Assembly: GCF_011752975.1 (NCBI RefSeq)
Contig: NZ_VWWP01000007.1
Coordinates: 270,984-334,983 of the forward strand
Direction: 5' to 3'
DNA: 64,000 bases
Source of the DNA: Chryseobacterium sp. Tr-659
GTDB lineage: Bacteria > Bacteroidota > Bacteroidia > Flavobacteriales > Weeksellaceae
In this document: positions 17,891-26,635 of the stretch, in pieces
Numbering within the stretch: the first letter of the stretch is position 1
Layout of the letters: the number at the start of each line of letters is the position of its first letter
Position numbers and translations under genes: made by a program
Notes under the pieces: generated by a model
The model's database searches: none
The model's input: the letters and a program-made list of their open reading frames with translations, nothing else
Told to the model about the DNA's origin: nothing

Positions 17891-18556
17891 ATGTCAGCAA
17901 GCATTTCACCAAAAACATTTGATTTTTTAAAAAAGTTAAATAAAAACAATAATCGTGAGTGGTTCAATGAAAACAAAAGTCTTTATACAGAATCACAGGA
18001 AAATATTGTTTCTTTCCTGGACGGTCTAATTAAAGAAATGTCCGGATTTGATGAGGAGCTTGCAAAAATTGACAGTAAAAAAGCATTATTCAGAATTTAT
18101 CGGGATACCAGATTTTCAAAAGATAAATCACCTTATAAAACCAATTTCGGTGCCTCTCTGGGAATGGGAAAAGGAAACCAGAAAGGAGGATATTATCTCC
18201 ACATGGAACCTGGAAAATCCTTTTTAGCCGGCGGAATCTACATGCCTGAATCTTCTGTTCTTAAAGAAGTACGAAAGGAAATTTCATTATATGGAGATGA
18301 TTTCCTAAAAATTCTAAATCATAAAGATTTTAAAAAGCATTTCCCTGAACTTGATCAGGATGATAAACTGAAGAAAGTTCCCCAAGGTTTTGAAAAAGAA
18401 GATCCGATGGCGGAATATCTGAAACTTAAAAACTTCATTGTGGTTTATTCTCTTAAAGACGAAGAAGTTCTTGATAAAAATGCCGTAAAAAATTTATCTA
18501 AAGTTTTTAAACTGATGAAACCTTTCAATGATTTTCTAAATACTCCTTTTCTTTAA
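17891..18556 (+). CDS. DUF2461 domain protein
   Basis: A 221-residue DUF2461 (TIGR02453-type) protein of unknown function. It begins with SPKTFDFLKKLNKNNNREWF and contains FRIYRDTRFSKDKSPYKTNF near 76-95, both characteristic of the family. It is cytosolic by lack of a signal peptide. It lies 116 bp after the efflux permease on the same strand; no terminator is obvious between them, so read-through is possible. Confidence 0.88.
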   Translation: MSASISPKTFDFLKKLNKNNNREWFNENKSLYTESQENIVSFLDGLIKEMSGFDEELAKIDSKKALFRIYRDTRFSKDKSPYKTNFGASLGMGKGNQKGGYYLHMEPGKSFLAGGIYMPESSVLKEVRKEISLYGDDFLKILNHKDFKKHFPELDQDDKLKKVPQGFEKEDPMAEYLKLKNFIVVYSLKDEEVLDKNAVKNLSKVFKLMKPFNDFLNTPFL

Positions 18557-18817
18557 ATCACCGAACGATCTCAAACGTTTGCAGATATATCAAACCGGCA
18601 GTAAACATTTGTCTGTGAGGGTCTGTTTTAATATTCCAAGGTGAATTATTCAGATTTTCACGGGCAATTGTTGTTTGAATTTTTATCATCTCCACAAGAA
18701 TTCGGCCATTCAAAACCTGTTAAAACTCATTTACAACAAAAAACACCCAAAAGCCTATCTATTGATAATCAATTAATTATATTTAACATTTTTTAAGATA
18801 AGTTTTACATTTTTGCT
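18557..18817. other. Intergenic stretch without gene
   Basis: About 260 bp between the DUF2461 gene and the FkbM promoter. I see no coding frame, no strong hairpin and no repeat here. The last part is AT-rich. Confidence 0.5.
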
Positions 18818-18825
18818 TATCTTTG
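18818..18825 (+). promoter_or_regulatory. -7 promoter element of the FkbM methyltransferase
   Basis: TATCTTTG matches TAnnTTTG. The in-frame TTG at 18823 is inside it, so translation should start at the ATG at 18847, 21 bp downstream. Confidence 0.65.
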
Positions 18826-18846
18826 CTATTCGTCAAAAAGCAAAGG

Positions 18847-19641
18847 ATGTCTTTATACCAACAAATTGCAGAGAAGCTACAATATATAAGTCCGAATTTC
18901 TACAAAAAAAGATATTTTAAGAACTTAAATAATCTTAACAAAGATAATTTTTCGACCCGTAATGTAGAACCGGAGCTGGTATGGATCAAAGAATACCTTC
19001 CTAAAAATGCAGTAATACTAGACATTGGTGCGAATGTGGGAACTTTTCTCTATCAATTGGAAGACAAGCTGGATCATGAGCATATTTATGGTTTTGAACC
19101 CAATAAAAAGCTTTACAGAAGGTTGAAAAGGCTGTTTCCTGCAATGCGTATCTTCCCTCTGGCCCTTTCTGACGAAAATATGACTGCTGAATTCAAAGTA
19201 CCTGTCATTAACGGTAAAACCATAGCTTCCCGTGGAACTTTAAATACTTCCTATAAAGAAAAAGGCGAGGAAAAAAGTTACACAGAGAAAGTGAAGGTAA
19301 TCAAACTGGATGAATGGGCAGCACTGGAACATTTCAACCGACTTGACTTCATCAAAATAGATGTTGAAGGAAATGAAATAAAAACGCTTTCAGGAGCTAA
19401 AGAGACCATCAGACAATTCAAACCGACATTAATGGTCGAAATGGAACAAAGACACCACCAAACACCTATATGGACGGAAATCTCTGAAGTAATGAGCTGG
19501 GGATATGAAGCTAAATATCTGAATAGAAAAAACTTCATTCTGGAACCTCTCACGGAAGATATCATATCACAAAATATAAACGACGAAAAAAATAAAACTC
19601 AGTATATCAACAATATTATTTTTATACCTAAAAACATTTAA
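18847..19641 (+). CDS. FkbM-family methyltransferase
   Basis: A 264-residue SAM-dependent methyltransferase of the FkbM type, often acting on sugars of surface glycans or natural products. The SAM motif VILDIGANVGTFLYQL lies near 57-72, followed by GFEPN and FIKIDVEGNE, the conserved FkbM segment. The ATG at 18847 is chosen because an upstream TTG overlaps the promoter. A flippase gene starts 9 bp after the stop, which places this enzyme in surface polysaccharide synthesis. Confidence 0.88.
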   Translation: MSLYQQIAEKLQYISPNFYKKRYFKNLNNLNKDNFSTRNVEPELVWIKEYLPKNAVILDIGANVGTFLYQLEDKLDHEHIYGFEPNKKLYRRLKRLFPAMRIFPLALSDENMTAEFKVPVINGKTIASRGTLNTSYKEKGEEKSYTEKVKVIKLDEWAALEHFNRLDFIKIDVEGNEIKTLSGAKETIRQFKPTLMVEMEQRHHQTPIWTEISEVMSWGYEAKYLNRKNFILEPLTEDIISQNINDEKNKTQYINNIIFIPKNI

Positions 19642-19650
19642 AACAACTTT

Positions 19651-21150
19651 ATGAGTGTAGTAGCGAGACAAGGCTTCAAATATTCCATTATCGGTTATAT
19701 TGGTTTTTTGCTGGGCACAGTTTCCGCAATATTCATTTTCCCGAATGATTTTGAATTTTATGGAAAACTTCGCTATATCCTTCCTACTGCTGAAATGCTG
19801 GTTCCTTTTGTGGTATTAGGGATTTCGTACTCTAATGTAAAGTTTTTTCATACGGTTGAAAAAGATGGTAAAAAGCAGAATATGCTTTCATTGTCATTAC
19901 TTACTGTTTTTATCAACTTTCTAATTTTTACGGCAGTTTTTTTTGTGCTCCCCTTTTTTTATCCGAAATTCAGGCATTCGGAAGCATGGAAAATCAAAGA
20001 AATGATCCTTCCCTTAATTTTGATTCTCTCGCTTTGTGCGATTTTTAATAAATATACTTCCAACTATAAAAGAATTGTTGTTTCCAACATTTTTGATAAT
20101 CTGTTTCCAAAGATTGCTAACCTGGGTGCGTTCTGCCTCTTTTTCTTTGCATTATCGCAGAATATTCCCACTGCAGCATCACAAAAAATTGCTTTTGCAT
20201 TTTTCTTTGGAGTATTTCTTTTAATGCTTTTCGGGTATGTTTATTACACCAACAAGCTGGAGAAGATTCAGCCGGATTTCAATACGGACTATTTCAAGAA
20301 GAATAATTTCTGGAAAGAGTTTTTTAATTATAGTTTCTTCGGATTTCTGGGAACCTTTGGAAATTATCTGGCCATCAATAGTTTTATGATCGGAGAATTT
20401 ATGGGTATGGAAGAAGTAGGAATCTATTCCGTTCTGTATGCTCTGATCTCACTGATCTCTATTCCGCAGCTCGGATTATTCAATATCTCCGCTCCCATTA
20501 TCAACAAAACTTTAGCCGACGGAGATATGGAAGAACTGGACAGGTTTCACAAAAAAACTTCTCTGACTTTATATTTTCTTGGCGCTGTTCTATTCTCCTG
20601 CATTATGGTAGGTTTTCCTTATCTGACCCAGTTTATGCCAAAGAATGGAACTATGCTCAGAGAATACGAACCTGTAGTCTGGATCTGGGGTTCTGCAGTA
20701 TTGATAGATCTGGCAACAGGGTTCAACGGAAATATTATTTCTCTTTCTAAATATTACAGATTCAATATCCTGGTTATGCTTTTATTGGCTGGATTAACCA
20801 TCGGACTGAATTATTATTTCATTAAAAATACGGATCTGAAACTGATCGGAATTGCTTTATCTACAGCAATTTCTCTTACTATTTACAATGTTGTAAAAAT
20901 AGTTTTCAATTATTTTGTATTCAAAGTTTCCCCATTGAGTATTGAAATGATCTTCGTTTCCATTATCTGTACGCTTGCGATTACTGTAGCAATTGTTCTT
21001 CCGAATTTTGAAAGTAATTTCCTCAACCTGATCTATAAACCCGCGGTTGTTTTACTTCTGATTTACATCGGCAATTATTTCACAAAAATATTTCCGATCG
21101 AAGATTACCTGAATATGAGGTTTATTAAAAGTGTTTTTAAAATTAAATAG
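19651..21150 (+). CDS. Oligosaccharide flippase (MATE-like, Wzx type)
   Basis: A 499-residue integral membrane protein with about twelve to fourteen hydrophobic segments, matching polysaccharide-biosynthesis flippases that move lipid-linked oligosaccharide across the inner membrane. The N-terminus ARQGFKYSIIGYIGFLLGT is typical of this group in Flavobacteria. It forms a two-gene operon with the FkbM methyltransferase and converges on two glycosyltransferase genes. Confidence 0.85.
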   Translation: MSVVARQGFKYSIIGYIGFLLGTVSAIFIFPNDFEFYGKLRYILPTAEMLVPFVVLGISYSNVKFFHTVEKDGKKQNMLSLSLLTVFINFLIFTAVFFVLPFFYPKFRHSEAWKIKEMILPLILILSLCAIFNKYTSNYKRIVVSNIFDNLFPKIANLGAFCLFFFALSQNIPTAASQKIAFAFFFGVFLLMLFGYVYYTNKLEKIQPDFNTDYFKKNNFWKEFFNYSFFGFLGTFGNYLAINSFMIGEFMGMEEVGIYSVLYALISLISIPQLGLFNISAPIINKTLADGDMEELDRFHKKTSLTLYFLGAVLFSCIMVGFPYLTQFMPKNGTMLREYEPVVWIWGSAVLIDLATGFNGNIISLSKYYRFNILVMLLLAGLTIGLNYYFIKNTDLKLIGIALSTAISLTIYNVVKIVFNYFVFKVSPLSIEMIFVSIICTLAITVAIVLPNFESNFLNLIYKPAVVLLLIYIGNYFTKIFPIEDYLNMRFIKSVFKIK

Positions 21151-21182
21151 GTTGAATAGCTGAGAAAGCCAAGAGGATAGTA

Positions 21183-22229
21183 TTAATTGGAAATAAGTTG
21201 ACTTAAAAGCTGTTCCAGTTTATTCTGAACTTTATCTTTTCCGTATATTTTCTGAAAATCAAAATGAACGGATGAAAGCTCTTTTAACTGCTCAAGAACA
21301 TTTTCTTTTGCCGGTATAATAAAATCTACTTTTGAAGGGTATTTTTCAGGAAAAACAGCCAGTTTTCCATAAGTTACAGCATCACCGAAGTTTCCTGTCA
21401 CCTTAGTTACTCCATACACTTCTTTCATACTGAAAAATTCTGTTTCCTGCTGAATAGGACACCAAAGAATATCTGCTTTCCGCATCCATTTTTCAAAATT
21501 CTCTGTGGAAACTCTTTCGGAAAAATAAGTAATCCTGATATTGGCAGCTAACTCCTTAGAAAGGTTTTCAAGCTGTTTCAGTTCATGATCTTTTGCTTTT
21601 CCCAGGAATACAAATTCGTACTTGCGATCGGTATTTATATCCTGAATGATTCTAAAAACAGAGTCGTAATCTCTTCTCTTCTGTGAAACTCCGCCGGGAA
21701 TAACTACAGTGAGAAATTCATTCTCAGATTTATCAAATTCCTTTGTGTAAAACAGCGGTAAAAACTGCTGTCTTTCCGATATCATTGTTTCATCCAGAAC
21801 CAACAGTGCTTTTGACTTCTGATATACTTTAGTTTTGTAAAACAACCCTTCTTTCAGCCATAGCTTTAGTCTGAAAATCACATCACCTTTGAAAAAACTT
21901 TTCATCAGATCCAGCTTTGAGGCTTTGGTAAAATTAAGATTATGTGATATAATAGCCGTATTATATTTTTTTGTTATTGCCGAAAAGGTATTAAAATACC
22001 GATGAACAGTCCCAATAATAACCAGTTCATATCCTTTATCTTTCAATTGATCAAAAATCATAGAACTGTCTGATAGGAAAATATTTTCGTCTTTTGAAAT
22101 AACCTGATCCTTGATTTTTTTTGAAAAATAATAGTCTACAACAAAGGCCTGGGAGCCTTTCATAACATCAATGAAAGCCTGAGCAATTTCTGCGTGAGTG
22201 TCTATTTCTATGTAAGCTATTTTTTTCAC
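21183..22229 (-). CDS. Glycosyltransferase-like protein
   Basis: A 348-residue cytosolic protein that looks like a GT-B glycosyltransferase. A central VVIPGGVSQKRRDYDSVFRII segment and FVFLGKAKDHELKQLENL match the acceptor/donor-domain hinge of family-4-like enzymes, but the usual EX7E motif is not clear. It lies tail to tail with the flippase and upstream of a GT2 gene in genome order. Transferase assignment rests on motif resemblance and context; it could be an unusual family member. Confidence 0.6.
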   Translation of the reverse strand: MKKIAYIEIDTHAEIAQAFIDVMKGSQAFVVDYYFSKKIKDQVISKDENIFLSDSSMIFDQLKDKGYELVIIGTVHRYFNTFSAITKKYNTAIISHNLNFTKASKLDLMKSFFKGDVIFRLKLWLKEGLFYKTKVYQKSKALLVLDETMISERQQFLPLFYTKEFDKSENEFLTVVIPGGVSQKRRDYDSVFRIIQDINTDRKYEFVFLGKAKDHELKQLENLSKELAANIRITYFSERVSTENFEKWMRKADILWCPIQQETEFFSMKEVYGVTKVTGNFGDAVTYGKLAVFPEKYPSKVDFIIPAKENVLEQLKELSSVHFDFQKIYGKDKVQNKLEQLLSQLISN

Positions 22230-22250
22230 AGATTTAAGGAAATCTTATAA

Positions 22251-22315
22251 GTTTTGGCTACAGCCAATTGATTTTAATTTTTATTGAACGGGCTAAAGCC
22301 TATCCCTATTGAATT
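22251..22315. repeat. Interspersed REP-like repeat, copy A
   Basis: Two short palindromic cores, TTGGCTACAGCCAA and GGGCTAAAGCCTA, about 25 bp apart. The same arrangement occurs at 35169-35233, so this is a dispersed intergenic repeat. Confidence 0.65.
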
Positions 22316-22381
22316 TGCAGACCATTTTTTGTAAAAATTTTACCATTCTGCGATTTTTCCTTTTTACTTTTTCCCTTTCAT

Positions 22382-23236
22382 CTACATTTTCAGCCATTTC
22401 TTCTTCAACATTCTCCAACGTTGATCGTTAACGGCTTTTTGTTCTTCTTTTGTAATCTTAAGCTCCAGTTTTTTTGATTTACAGTTTTCATAAGACTTAA
22501 TAATTTCAAAGAAAAAAGAGGGAGACTTACTTTTCATGGCTTCTTTTGAGGAAGCAATATACGCCAGAAATCTGTTCAGTCCTAAGAAATAAAAGTATCG
22601 TCCATAATAATCGGCAGGCCGTATGGTGTAATCCGCTCCTTTTACTTTGATGAGTTTTACATGAAGCTCCGGAAGAACCACTTCTTTCCACCCTAATGTT
22701 TCCAATAATATGGAATCAATATTATCCCAACCCAAAGTTTCTCTCAAACCACCGATCTGAATGAAGCATTCTTTCCGATAGGCTTTCATAGGTCCTCTAA
22801 CATGGTGTTTGTTGGAATTTCCTTCGTATACCCAGTTTCCATCTTTTTCAATATACAATAACCCTCCTACTAGTCCATATTCAGGGTTATTTGTGAAAGC
22901 ATGTGCAATTGTTTCAAGATAATTTTCCGGAAGAATGATATCGGCATCAAATTTACAGATGATATCAAATTCATCCATAGATTGTGTCCGTAACCCATTT
23001 TTAAAGGCATGAACAACTTTAGAACCCGGCTGATGTTCAGATTTTTGAAGATTAATAGTTTCAAAACGGGAATCACTCTCTGTGTATTTCCTGATCAACT
23101 CGGGAGTTCTGTCTGTAGAGCCGTCATTTACCACTACCACTTTAAAATTCTCGCAGCTTTGCTGTTGTAAAGAATTGAGTGTAAATGGGAGGTTATCTTC
23201 TTCGTTATGGGCAGGAATTATAATTAAAAACCTCAC
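22382..23236 (-). CDS. Family 2 glycosyltransferase
   Basis: A 284-residue GT2 (GT-A fold) enzyme. The N-terminus FLIIIPAHNEEDNLPFTL and VVVNDGSTDRTPEL are the classic nucleotide-sugar site, DADIILP near 98 supplies the metal-binding DXD, and GGLRETLGWDNID the later catalytic region. No transmembrane segment is evident. It belongs to the surface-glycan group with the neighbouring glycosyltransferase-like gene and flippase. Confidence 0.9.
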   Translation of the reverse strand: MRFLIIIPAHNEEDNLPFTLNSLQQQSCENFKVVVVNDGSTDRTPELIRKYTESDSRFETINLQKSEHQPGSKVVHAFKNGLRTQSMDEFDIICKFDADIILPENYLETIAHAFTNNPEYGLVGGLLYIEKDGNWVYEGNSNKHHVRGPMKAYRKECFIQIGGLRETLGWDNIDSILLETLGWKEVVLPELHVKLIKVKGADYTIRPADYYGRYFYFLGLNRFLAYIASSKEAMKSKSPSFFFEIIKSYENCKSKKLELKITKEEQKAVNDQRWRMLKKKWLKM

Positions 23237-23308
23237 GGATTAATATATAAATGATGAATGATAAGTGATAAATGATCTGAATGACCATTCATCACTTATT
23301 GTTTGATA

Positions 23309-24709
23309 TTATTTGTTATGCGGTTTCAGCATATTTTTCGGATCAAGGATCTCATCTAGTTTTTCCTGAGAAAGAATTCCTTTCTCCAGAACAAGATTGT
23401 AAACGCTTTTTCCGGTTTCTAATGCTTCTTTCGCAATCTGTGTAGATTGTTTGTAACCGATATAAGGGTTAAGCGCCGTTACAATACCGATACTGTGCTT
23501 CACCATATTCAGACAAACTTCTTTATTGGCAGTGATTCCTACAACACATTTATCACGAAGGGTATCCAGAGCGTTGCAAAGGAAGTTGATATTTTCCATG
23601 ATTGCATGCGACAATACCGGCTCCATTACGTTAAGTTGTAACTGCCCTGCTTCTGCGGCAAATGTTACGGTAAGATCATTACCAAATACCTTAAAGCAAA
23701 CCTGATTTACAACTTCCGGAATTACAGGGTTTACTTTACCCGGCATGATTGAAGATCCCGGCTGCATTGGCGGAAGGTTGATTTCAAAAAGACCGGCTCT
23801 TGGCCCTGATGAAAGTAATCTTAAATCGTTACAGATTTTTGATAGCTTCACCGCTAAACGCTTCATAGCCGAGGAGTAAATTACATAAGAACCTGTATCA
23901 GGGGTAGCTTCTACTAAATCCGGCGCAGAGATAATCGGGAACCCTGTGATCTGAGCCAAATTTTTAGCACAAAGGGTTGCATATCCAACGGGAGCATTCA
24001 AACCTGTTCCGATCGCTGTTGCACCCATATTCACTTCCACAAAAAGGTTTGCATTGTTATTGAGTTTTGAAATATCTTCTTCCAATGTAGCGGCATACGC
24101 TTCAAATTCCTGCCCCAATGTCATCGGAACTGCATCCTGAAGCTGTGTACGTCCCATTTTAATAACATCATGGAACTCCTGCCCTTTGGCGCGGAAAGCG
24201 GCAATAATTTTTTCAAGTCTTTCTACCAGTCCGATGTTCATCTGTAACAGTCCCATTTTGATGGCTGTAGGATAAGCATCATTGGTTGACTGGGATAGGT
24301 TGATATGGTCATTAGGTGAACAGAATTCGTATTCTCCTTTATTTTTTCCTAATTTTTCTAAAACGATGTTTGCGATTACTTCATTCGCATTCATATTGAT
24401 AGAAGTTCCTGCCCCACCCTGAATCATATCTACCGGGAACTGTTCATGATATTTTCCTTGTACAATTTCATCACAAGCTTCTGCTATTTTGAAATATAGG
24501 TTTTCATCAAGAAGTCCTAATTCATAATTGGTTTTTGCTGCTGCTTTTTTTACAAAAGCCAACCCTTTGATAAAATCCGGATATGAAGACAAAAGCTGCC
24601 CTGAAATCTTGAAGTTGTTGATAGCTCGTTGTGTCTGAACCCCATAATAAGCATCTAAAGGCACATTTAGTTCACCTAATAGATCACTCTCTTTTCTGAA
24701 ATTTTCCAT
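23309..24709 (-). CDS. aspA: Aspartate ammonia-lyase
   Basis: A 466-residue aspartase of the fumarase/aspartase superfamily, converting L-aspartate to fumarate and ammonia. The superfamily signature GSSIMPGKVNP lies at about 317-327, with GTSINMNANEVIAN and the SQSTNDAYPTA segment earlier. The N-terminus RKESDLLGELNVP favours aspartase over class II fumarase. It is monocistronic; the upstream amidase ends at its own terminator. Confidence 0.9.
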   Translation of the reverse strand: MENFRKESDLLGELNVPLDAYYGVQTQRAINNFKISGQLLSSYPDFIKGLAFVKKAAAKTNYELGLLDENLYFKIAEACDEIVQGKYHEQFPVDMIQGGAGTSINMNANEVIANIVLEKLGKNKGEYEFCSPNDHINLSQSTNDAYPTAIKMGLLQMNIGLVERLEKIIAAFRAKGQEFHDVIKMGRTQLQDAVPMTLGQEFEAYAATLEEDISKLNNNANLFVEVNMGATAIGTGLNAPVGYATLCAKNLAQITGFPIISAPDLVEATPDTGSYVIYSSAMKRLAVKLSKICNDLRLLSSGPRAGLFEINLPPMQPGSSIMPGKVNPVIPEVVNQVCFKVFGNDLTVTFAAEAGQLQLNVMEPVLSHAIMENINFLCNALDTLRDKCVVGITANKEVCLNMVKHSIGIVTALNPYIGYKQSTQIAKEALETGKSVYNLVLEKGILSQEKLDEILDPKNMLKPHNK

Positions 24710-24748
24710 TACAGATATTTTACTGTTTTTGATCGTTTAAAGATAGCA

Positions 24749-24773
24749 AAAACGCATCTAACCGATGCGTTTT
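24749..24773 (-). terminator. Terminator of the amidase gene
   Basis: A 10-bp stem AAAACGCATC / GATGCGTTTT with a 5-nt loop, T run on the minus strand, 9 bp after the amidase stop. Confidence 0.75.
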
Positions 24774-24781
24774 AATTTGAA

Positions 24782-25807
24782 TTATTTTACTGGATATTTT
24801 TGATTCAAAGCCTGCAGTATCGCCCATGATTCGGCATCCATGATTCCGTCATAGTTTTGTGGACGGAAATGGTACTGGAATGCTTCAATGGTTTTCTTGG
24901 TAGCATCATCCCATTTCCCGCTAAGATCCAGTCCGTAGCCTAATTTCTGTAATGCGGTCTGGATAAGGAAAACAAAGGAAGGTTCGTTATATCTTACAGC
25001 AAAGTCTGTTTGTGCCTGATCGAAAAAGGTTTGTTTAGCGGCATCATCATACCACATCCCGATCTGGTATTCATCATATAATTTTTTCCAGGGGAACATT
25101 GGACCCGGATCTTGTTTTCTTGTAGGAGCAATATCTGAGTGAGCAAGTACATTGGTTGGAGGGATCTGATACCTTGTAACAATATCTTTAACTAATGCTG
25201 ACACTTTTTTCATCTGGTCATCATTAAAAGGAGCAAATGTTCTTTTGCCGGCCGCATCTGTAGTATAGCCCATATTTACAATCTCAATTCCAATAGAGGT
25301 ATCATTAAGATTCTTATCATTTCTCCATGAGCTTACTCCGGCATGGTATGCCCGTTTATTCTCATCTACCAACTGATAGATTTCGTTGTCTCCTGTATTG
25401 TTGACAAGATAATGAGCGCTCACTGCCTGCTGGGTAAGAACAGTAATTGATTTATCATCAGGAAGTGCTGTATAATGTAATATAAGGTAACGTTGTCTGA
25501 AATTTTGGGCTACAGCAGGAAAATAAGTCTTTACGACTTTATATCCGGCTGGTTTTGCCGATACAATAGAACCGTAGCTTGCTGTATTATCATTTTTTGT
25601 CGGGTCTGCTATATTAGTAGTAAAAAAGTCTACTCCATGATCCGACACTACTTTTGGTTTCGGAGCTTCCGGAGTTTGGGTTTTGACTACCGGTTTCGCC
25701 TGTGTTATGGGGGTTTTCGGTTTGTAAGTATTTTTTTTCACATTTTGTTGGGAAGTACATGAAAAAACAAAAGTGCTTAATCCGATGATATATAATGTCT
25801 TACGCAT
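24782..25807 (-). CDS. N-acetylmuramoyl-L-alanine amidase lipoprotein
   Basis: A 341-residue lipoprotein that should cleave the peptide stem from muramic acid in peptidoglycan. The lipobox FVFSC (Cys17 from the chosen ATG) follows a short signal. The amidase_2 domain shows LILHYTALPDD (zinc His), VSAHYLVN and the late VLAHSDIAPTRKQDPG. A C-terminal peptidoglycan-binding repeat ends the protein (LQKLGYGLDLSGKWDDATKK). The frame extends upstream to 25918, but only the ATG at 25807 gives a proper lipoprotein signal. Confidence 0.88.
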   Translation of the reverse strand: MRKTLYIIGLSTFVFSCTSQQNVKKNTYKPKTPITQAKPVVKTQTPEAPKPKVVSDHGVDFFTTNIADPTKNDNTASYGSIVSAKPAGYKVVKTYFPAVAQNFRQRYLILHYTALPDDKSITVLTQQAVSAHYLVNNTGDNEIYQLVDENKRAYHAGVSSWRNDKNLNDTSIGIEIVNMGYTTDAAGKRTFAPFNDDQMKKVSALVKDIVTRYQIPPTNVLAHSDIAPTRKQDPGPMFPWKKLYDEYQIGMWYDDAAKQTFFDQAQTDFAVRYNEPSFVFLIQTALQKLGYGLDLSGKWDDATKKTIEAFQYHFRPQNYDGIMDAESWAILQALNQKYPVK

Positions 25808-25866
25808 CAGTTTGATTTTTGAATGATTTATTAGTTCAAAAATACACAAATTTTTCTTGAATTTTA

Positions 25867-25898
25867 TTTGGTAAATAAAGAAATCTGTTCTATATTTG
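25867..25898 (+). promoter_or_regulatory. Promoter of the Ser-Pro-Arg tRNA operon
   Basis: TTTG at 25867-25870 and TATATTTG at 25891-25898, separated by 20 bp, match the Bacteroidetes -33/-7 consensus well. The sequence after it (CACTCGCAATAAC) is shared with the promoters of the two other tRNA-Pro genes in this window. Confidence 0.75.
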
Positions 25899-25943
25899 CA
25901 CTCGCAATAACGGAACAACGATCATTAAAAAATAAACAAAAAA

Positions 25944-26028
25944 GGAGGGTTGCCGGAGTGGTTAACGGAGCAGTTTGCTAAACTGTCGACGCGAAAGTGT
26001 CGCAAGGGTTCGAATCCCTTACCCTCCG
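25944..26028 (+). tRNA. tRNA-Ser (GCT)
   Basis: An 85-nt class II tRNA. The acceptor GGAGGGT pairs with ACCCTCC, the anticodon loop TTGCTAA carries GCT within a GCAGT/ACTGT stem, there is a long variable arm, and the T-arm contains GGTTCGAATCC. It is the first gene of a three-tRNA operon. Confidence 0.95.
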
Positions 26029-26042
26029 CTCTTCTATATATT

Positions 26043-26117
26043 CGGGGCGTAGCGTAGTCCGGTCATCGCGCCTGGTTTGGGACCAGGAGGTCGCAGGTTC
26101 GAATCCTGCCGCCCCGA
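26043..26117 (+). tRNA. tRNA-Pro (TGG), copy 1
   Basis: A 75-nt tRNA with acceptor CGGGGCG / CGCCCCG and anticodon loop TTTGGGA (TGG) on a CCTGG/CCAGG stem. Its mature sequence looks identical to the copies at 30829 and 32332. Second gene of the Ser-Pro-Arg operon. Confidence 0.95.
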
Positions 26118-26160
26118 CTTTTTTTAATGCGCTTATTAACTAAGCGAGAATCAACTTTAA

Positions 26161-26234
26161 GGGTGCGTAGCTCAGCTGGATAGAGCATCTGCCTTCTAAG
26201 CAGACGGTCACAGGTTCGAATCCTGTCGCGCTCA
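26161..26234 (+). tRNA. tRNA-Arg (TCT), copy 1
   Basis: A 74-nt tRNA; acceptor GGGTGCG / CGCGCTC with wobble pairs, anticodon loop CTTCTAA (TCT) on TCTGC/GCAGA. Reads AGA codons, which are frequent in the surrounding genes. Its 3' part from position 26203 is the first copy of a 355-bp direct repeat that contains the GIY-YIG ORFs. Confidence 0.95.
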
Positions 26235-26235
26235 C

Positions 26236-26265
26236 AAGACTCACTAGAAATAGTGAGTCTTTTTT
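26236..26265 (+). terminator. tRNA-Arg terminator, unit 1
   Basis: Stem AAGACTCACTA with its complement, a GAAA tetraloop and a T run, one base after the tRNA. The next ATG is 16 bp past the T run, so the nuclease ORF depends on read-through from the tRNA promoter. Confidence 0.9.
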
Positions 26266-26280
26266 GTTTATTTTAGTACA

Positions 26281-26553
26281 ATGTGTTACTGTTATATACT
26301 TTATTCTAAATTTCTAGACAAATATTACATCGGACATTCTTCTGAAGCTCTACAAGAAAGATTAAGAAGACATCTCTCTAATCATAAAGGTTTTACCTCA
26401 AAAGCGAAAGATTGGGACATTGTTTATTTTGAAACTTTTAAGACTAAATCTGAAGCATACAAAAGAGAACAAGAAATAAAAGCATGGAAAAGCAAAACTA
26501 AAATCCAAAAATTAATTAACAACTCTGATGAGATAGAGCATCCCGATCTATAA
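26281..26553 (+). CDS. GIY-YIG endonuclease-like protein, copy 1
   Basis: A 90-residue single-domain GIY-YIG protein. The YCYILYS strand holds the GIY-equivalent, YYIGHS the YIG, ERLRRH the catalytic Arg/His region, and SEAYKREQEIKAW the catalytic Glu. It lacks any extra DNA-binding domain. No promoter is visible; it starts 47 bp after tRNA-Arg, beyond the tRNA terminator. The last codons (DEIEHPDL and stop) are encoded by tRNA-like sequence, with TAA in the anticodon-loop position. It could be a minimal homing-type nuclease associated with tRNA-Arg; activity is unproven. Confidence 0.85.
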   Translation: MCYCYILYSKFLDKYYIGHSSEALQERLRRHLSNHKGFTSKAKDWDIVYFETFKTKSEAYKREQEIKAWKSKTKIQKLINNSDEIEHPDL

Positions 26554-26589
26554 TCGGGACGGTCACAGGTTCGAATCCTGTCGCGCTCA
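26532..26589 (+). pseudogene. tRNA-Arg-like 3' segment overlapping GIY-YIG copy 1
   Basis: From GATAGAGCA onward it matches tRNA-Arg copy 1 except for the anticodon arm, and it keeps the complete T-arm and 3' acceptor strand. The anticodon arm is 19 nt instead of 17: a TCCCGAT/ATCGGGA stem with a CTATA loop. No matching 5' acceptor strand is present upstream, so it cannot fold as a normal tRNA. Confidence 0.85.
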
Positions 26590-26590
26590 C

Positions 26591-26620
26591 AAGACTCACT
26601 AGAAATAGTGAGTCTTTTTT
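26591..26620 (+). terminator. Terminator, unit 2
   Basis: Exact copy of the tRNA-Arg terminator (GAAA-loop hairpin plus T run), directly after the first tRNA-like segment. Confidence 0.88.
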
Positions 26621-26635
26621 GTTTATTTTAGTACA

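Noticed and set aside
18823..18846. TTG start extending the FkbM methyltransferase
   Set aside because: It lies inside the TATCTTTG promoter element; the ATG at 18847 is used.
25808..25918. N-terminal extension of the amidase
   Set aside because: It would bury the lipoprotein signal, and it overlaps the opposing tRNA promoter region.
26532..26589. Functional tRNA with a UAU-like anticodon
   Set aside because: There is no 5' acceptor strand to pair with CGCGCTC, and the anticodon arm is two bases too long; it is treated as a tRNA-like remnant.
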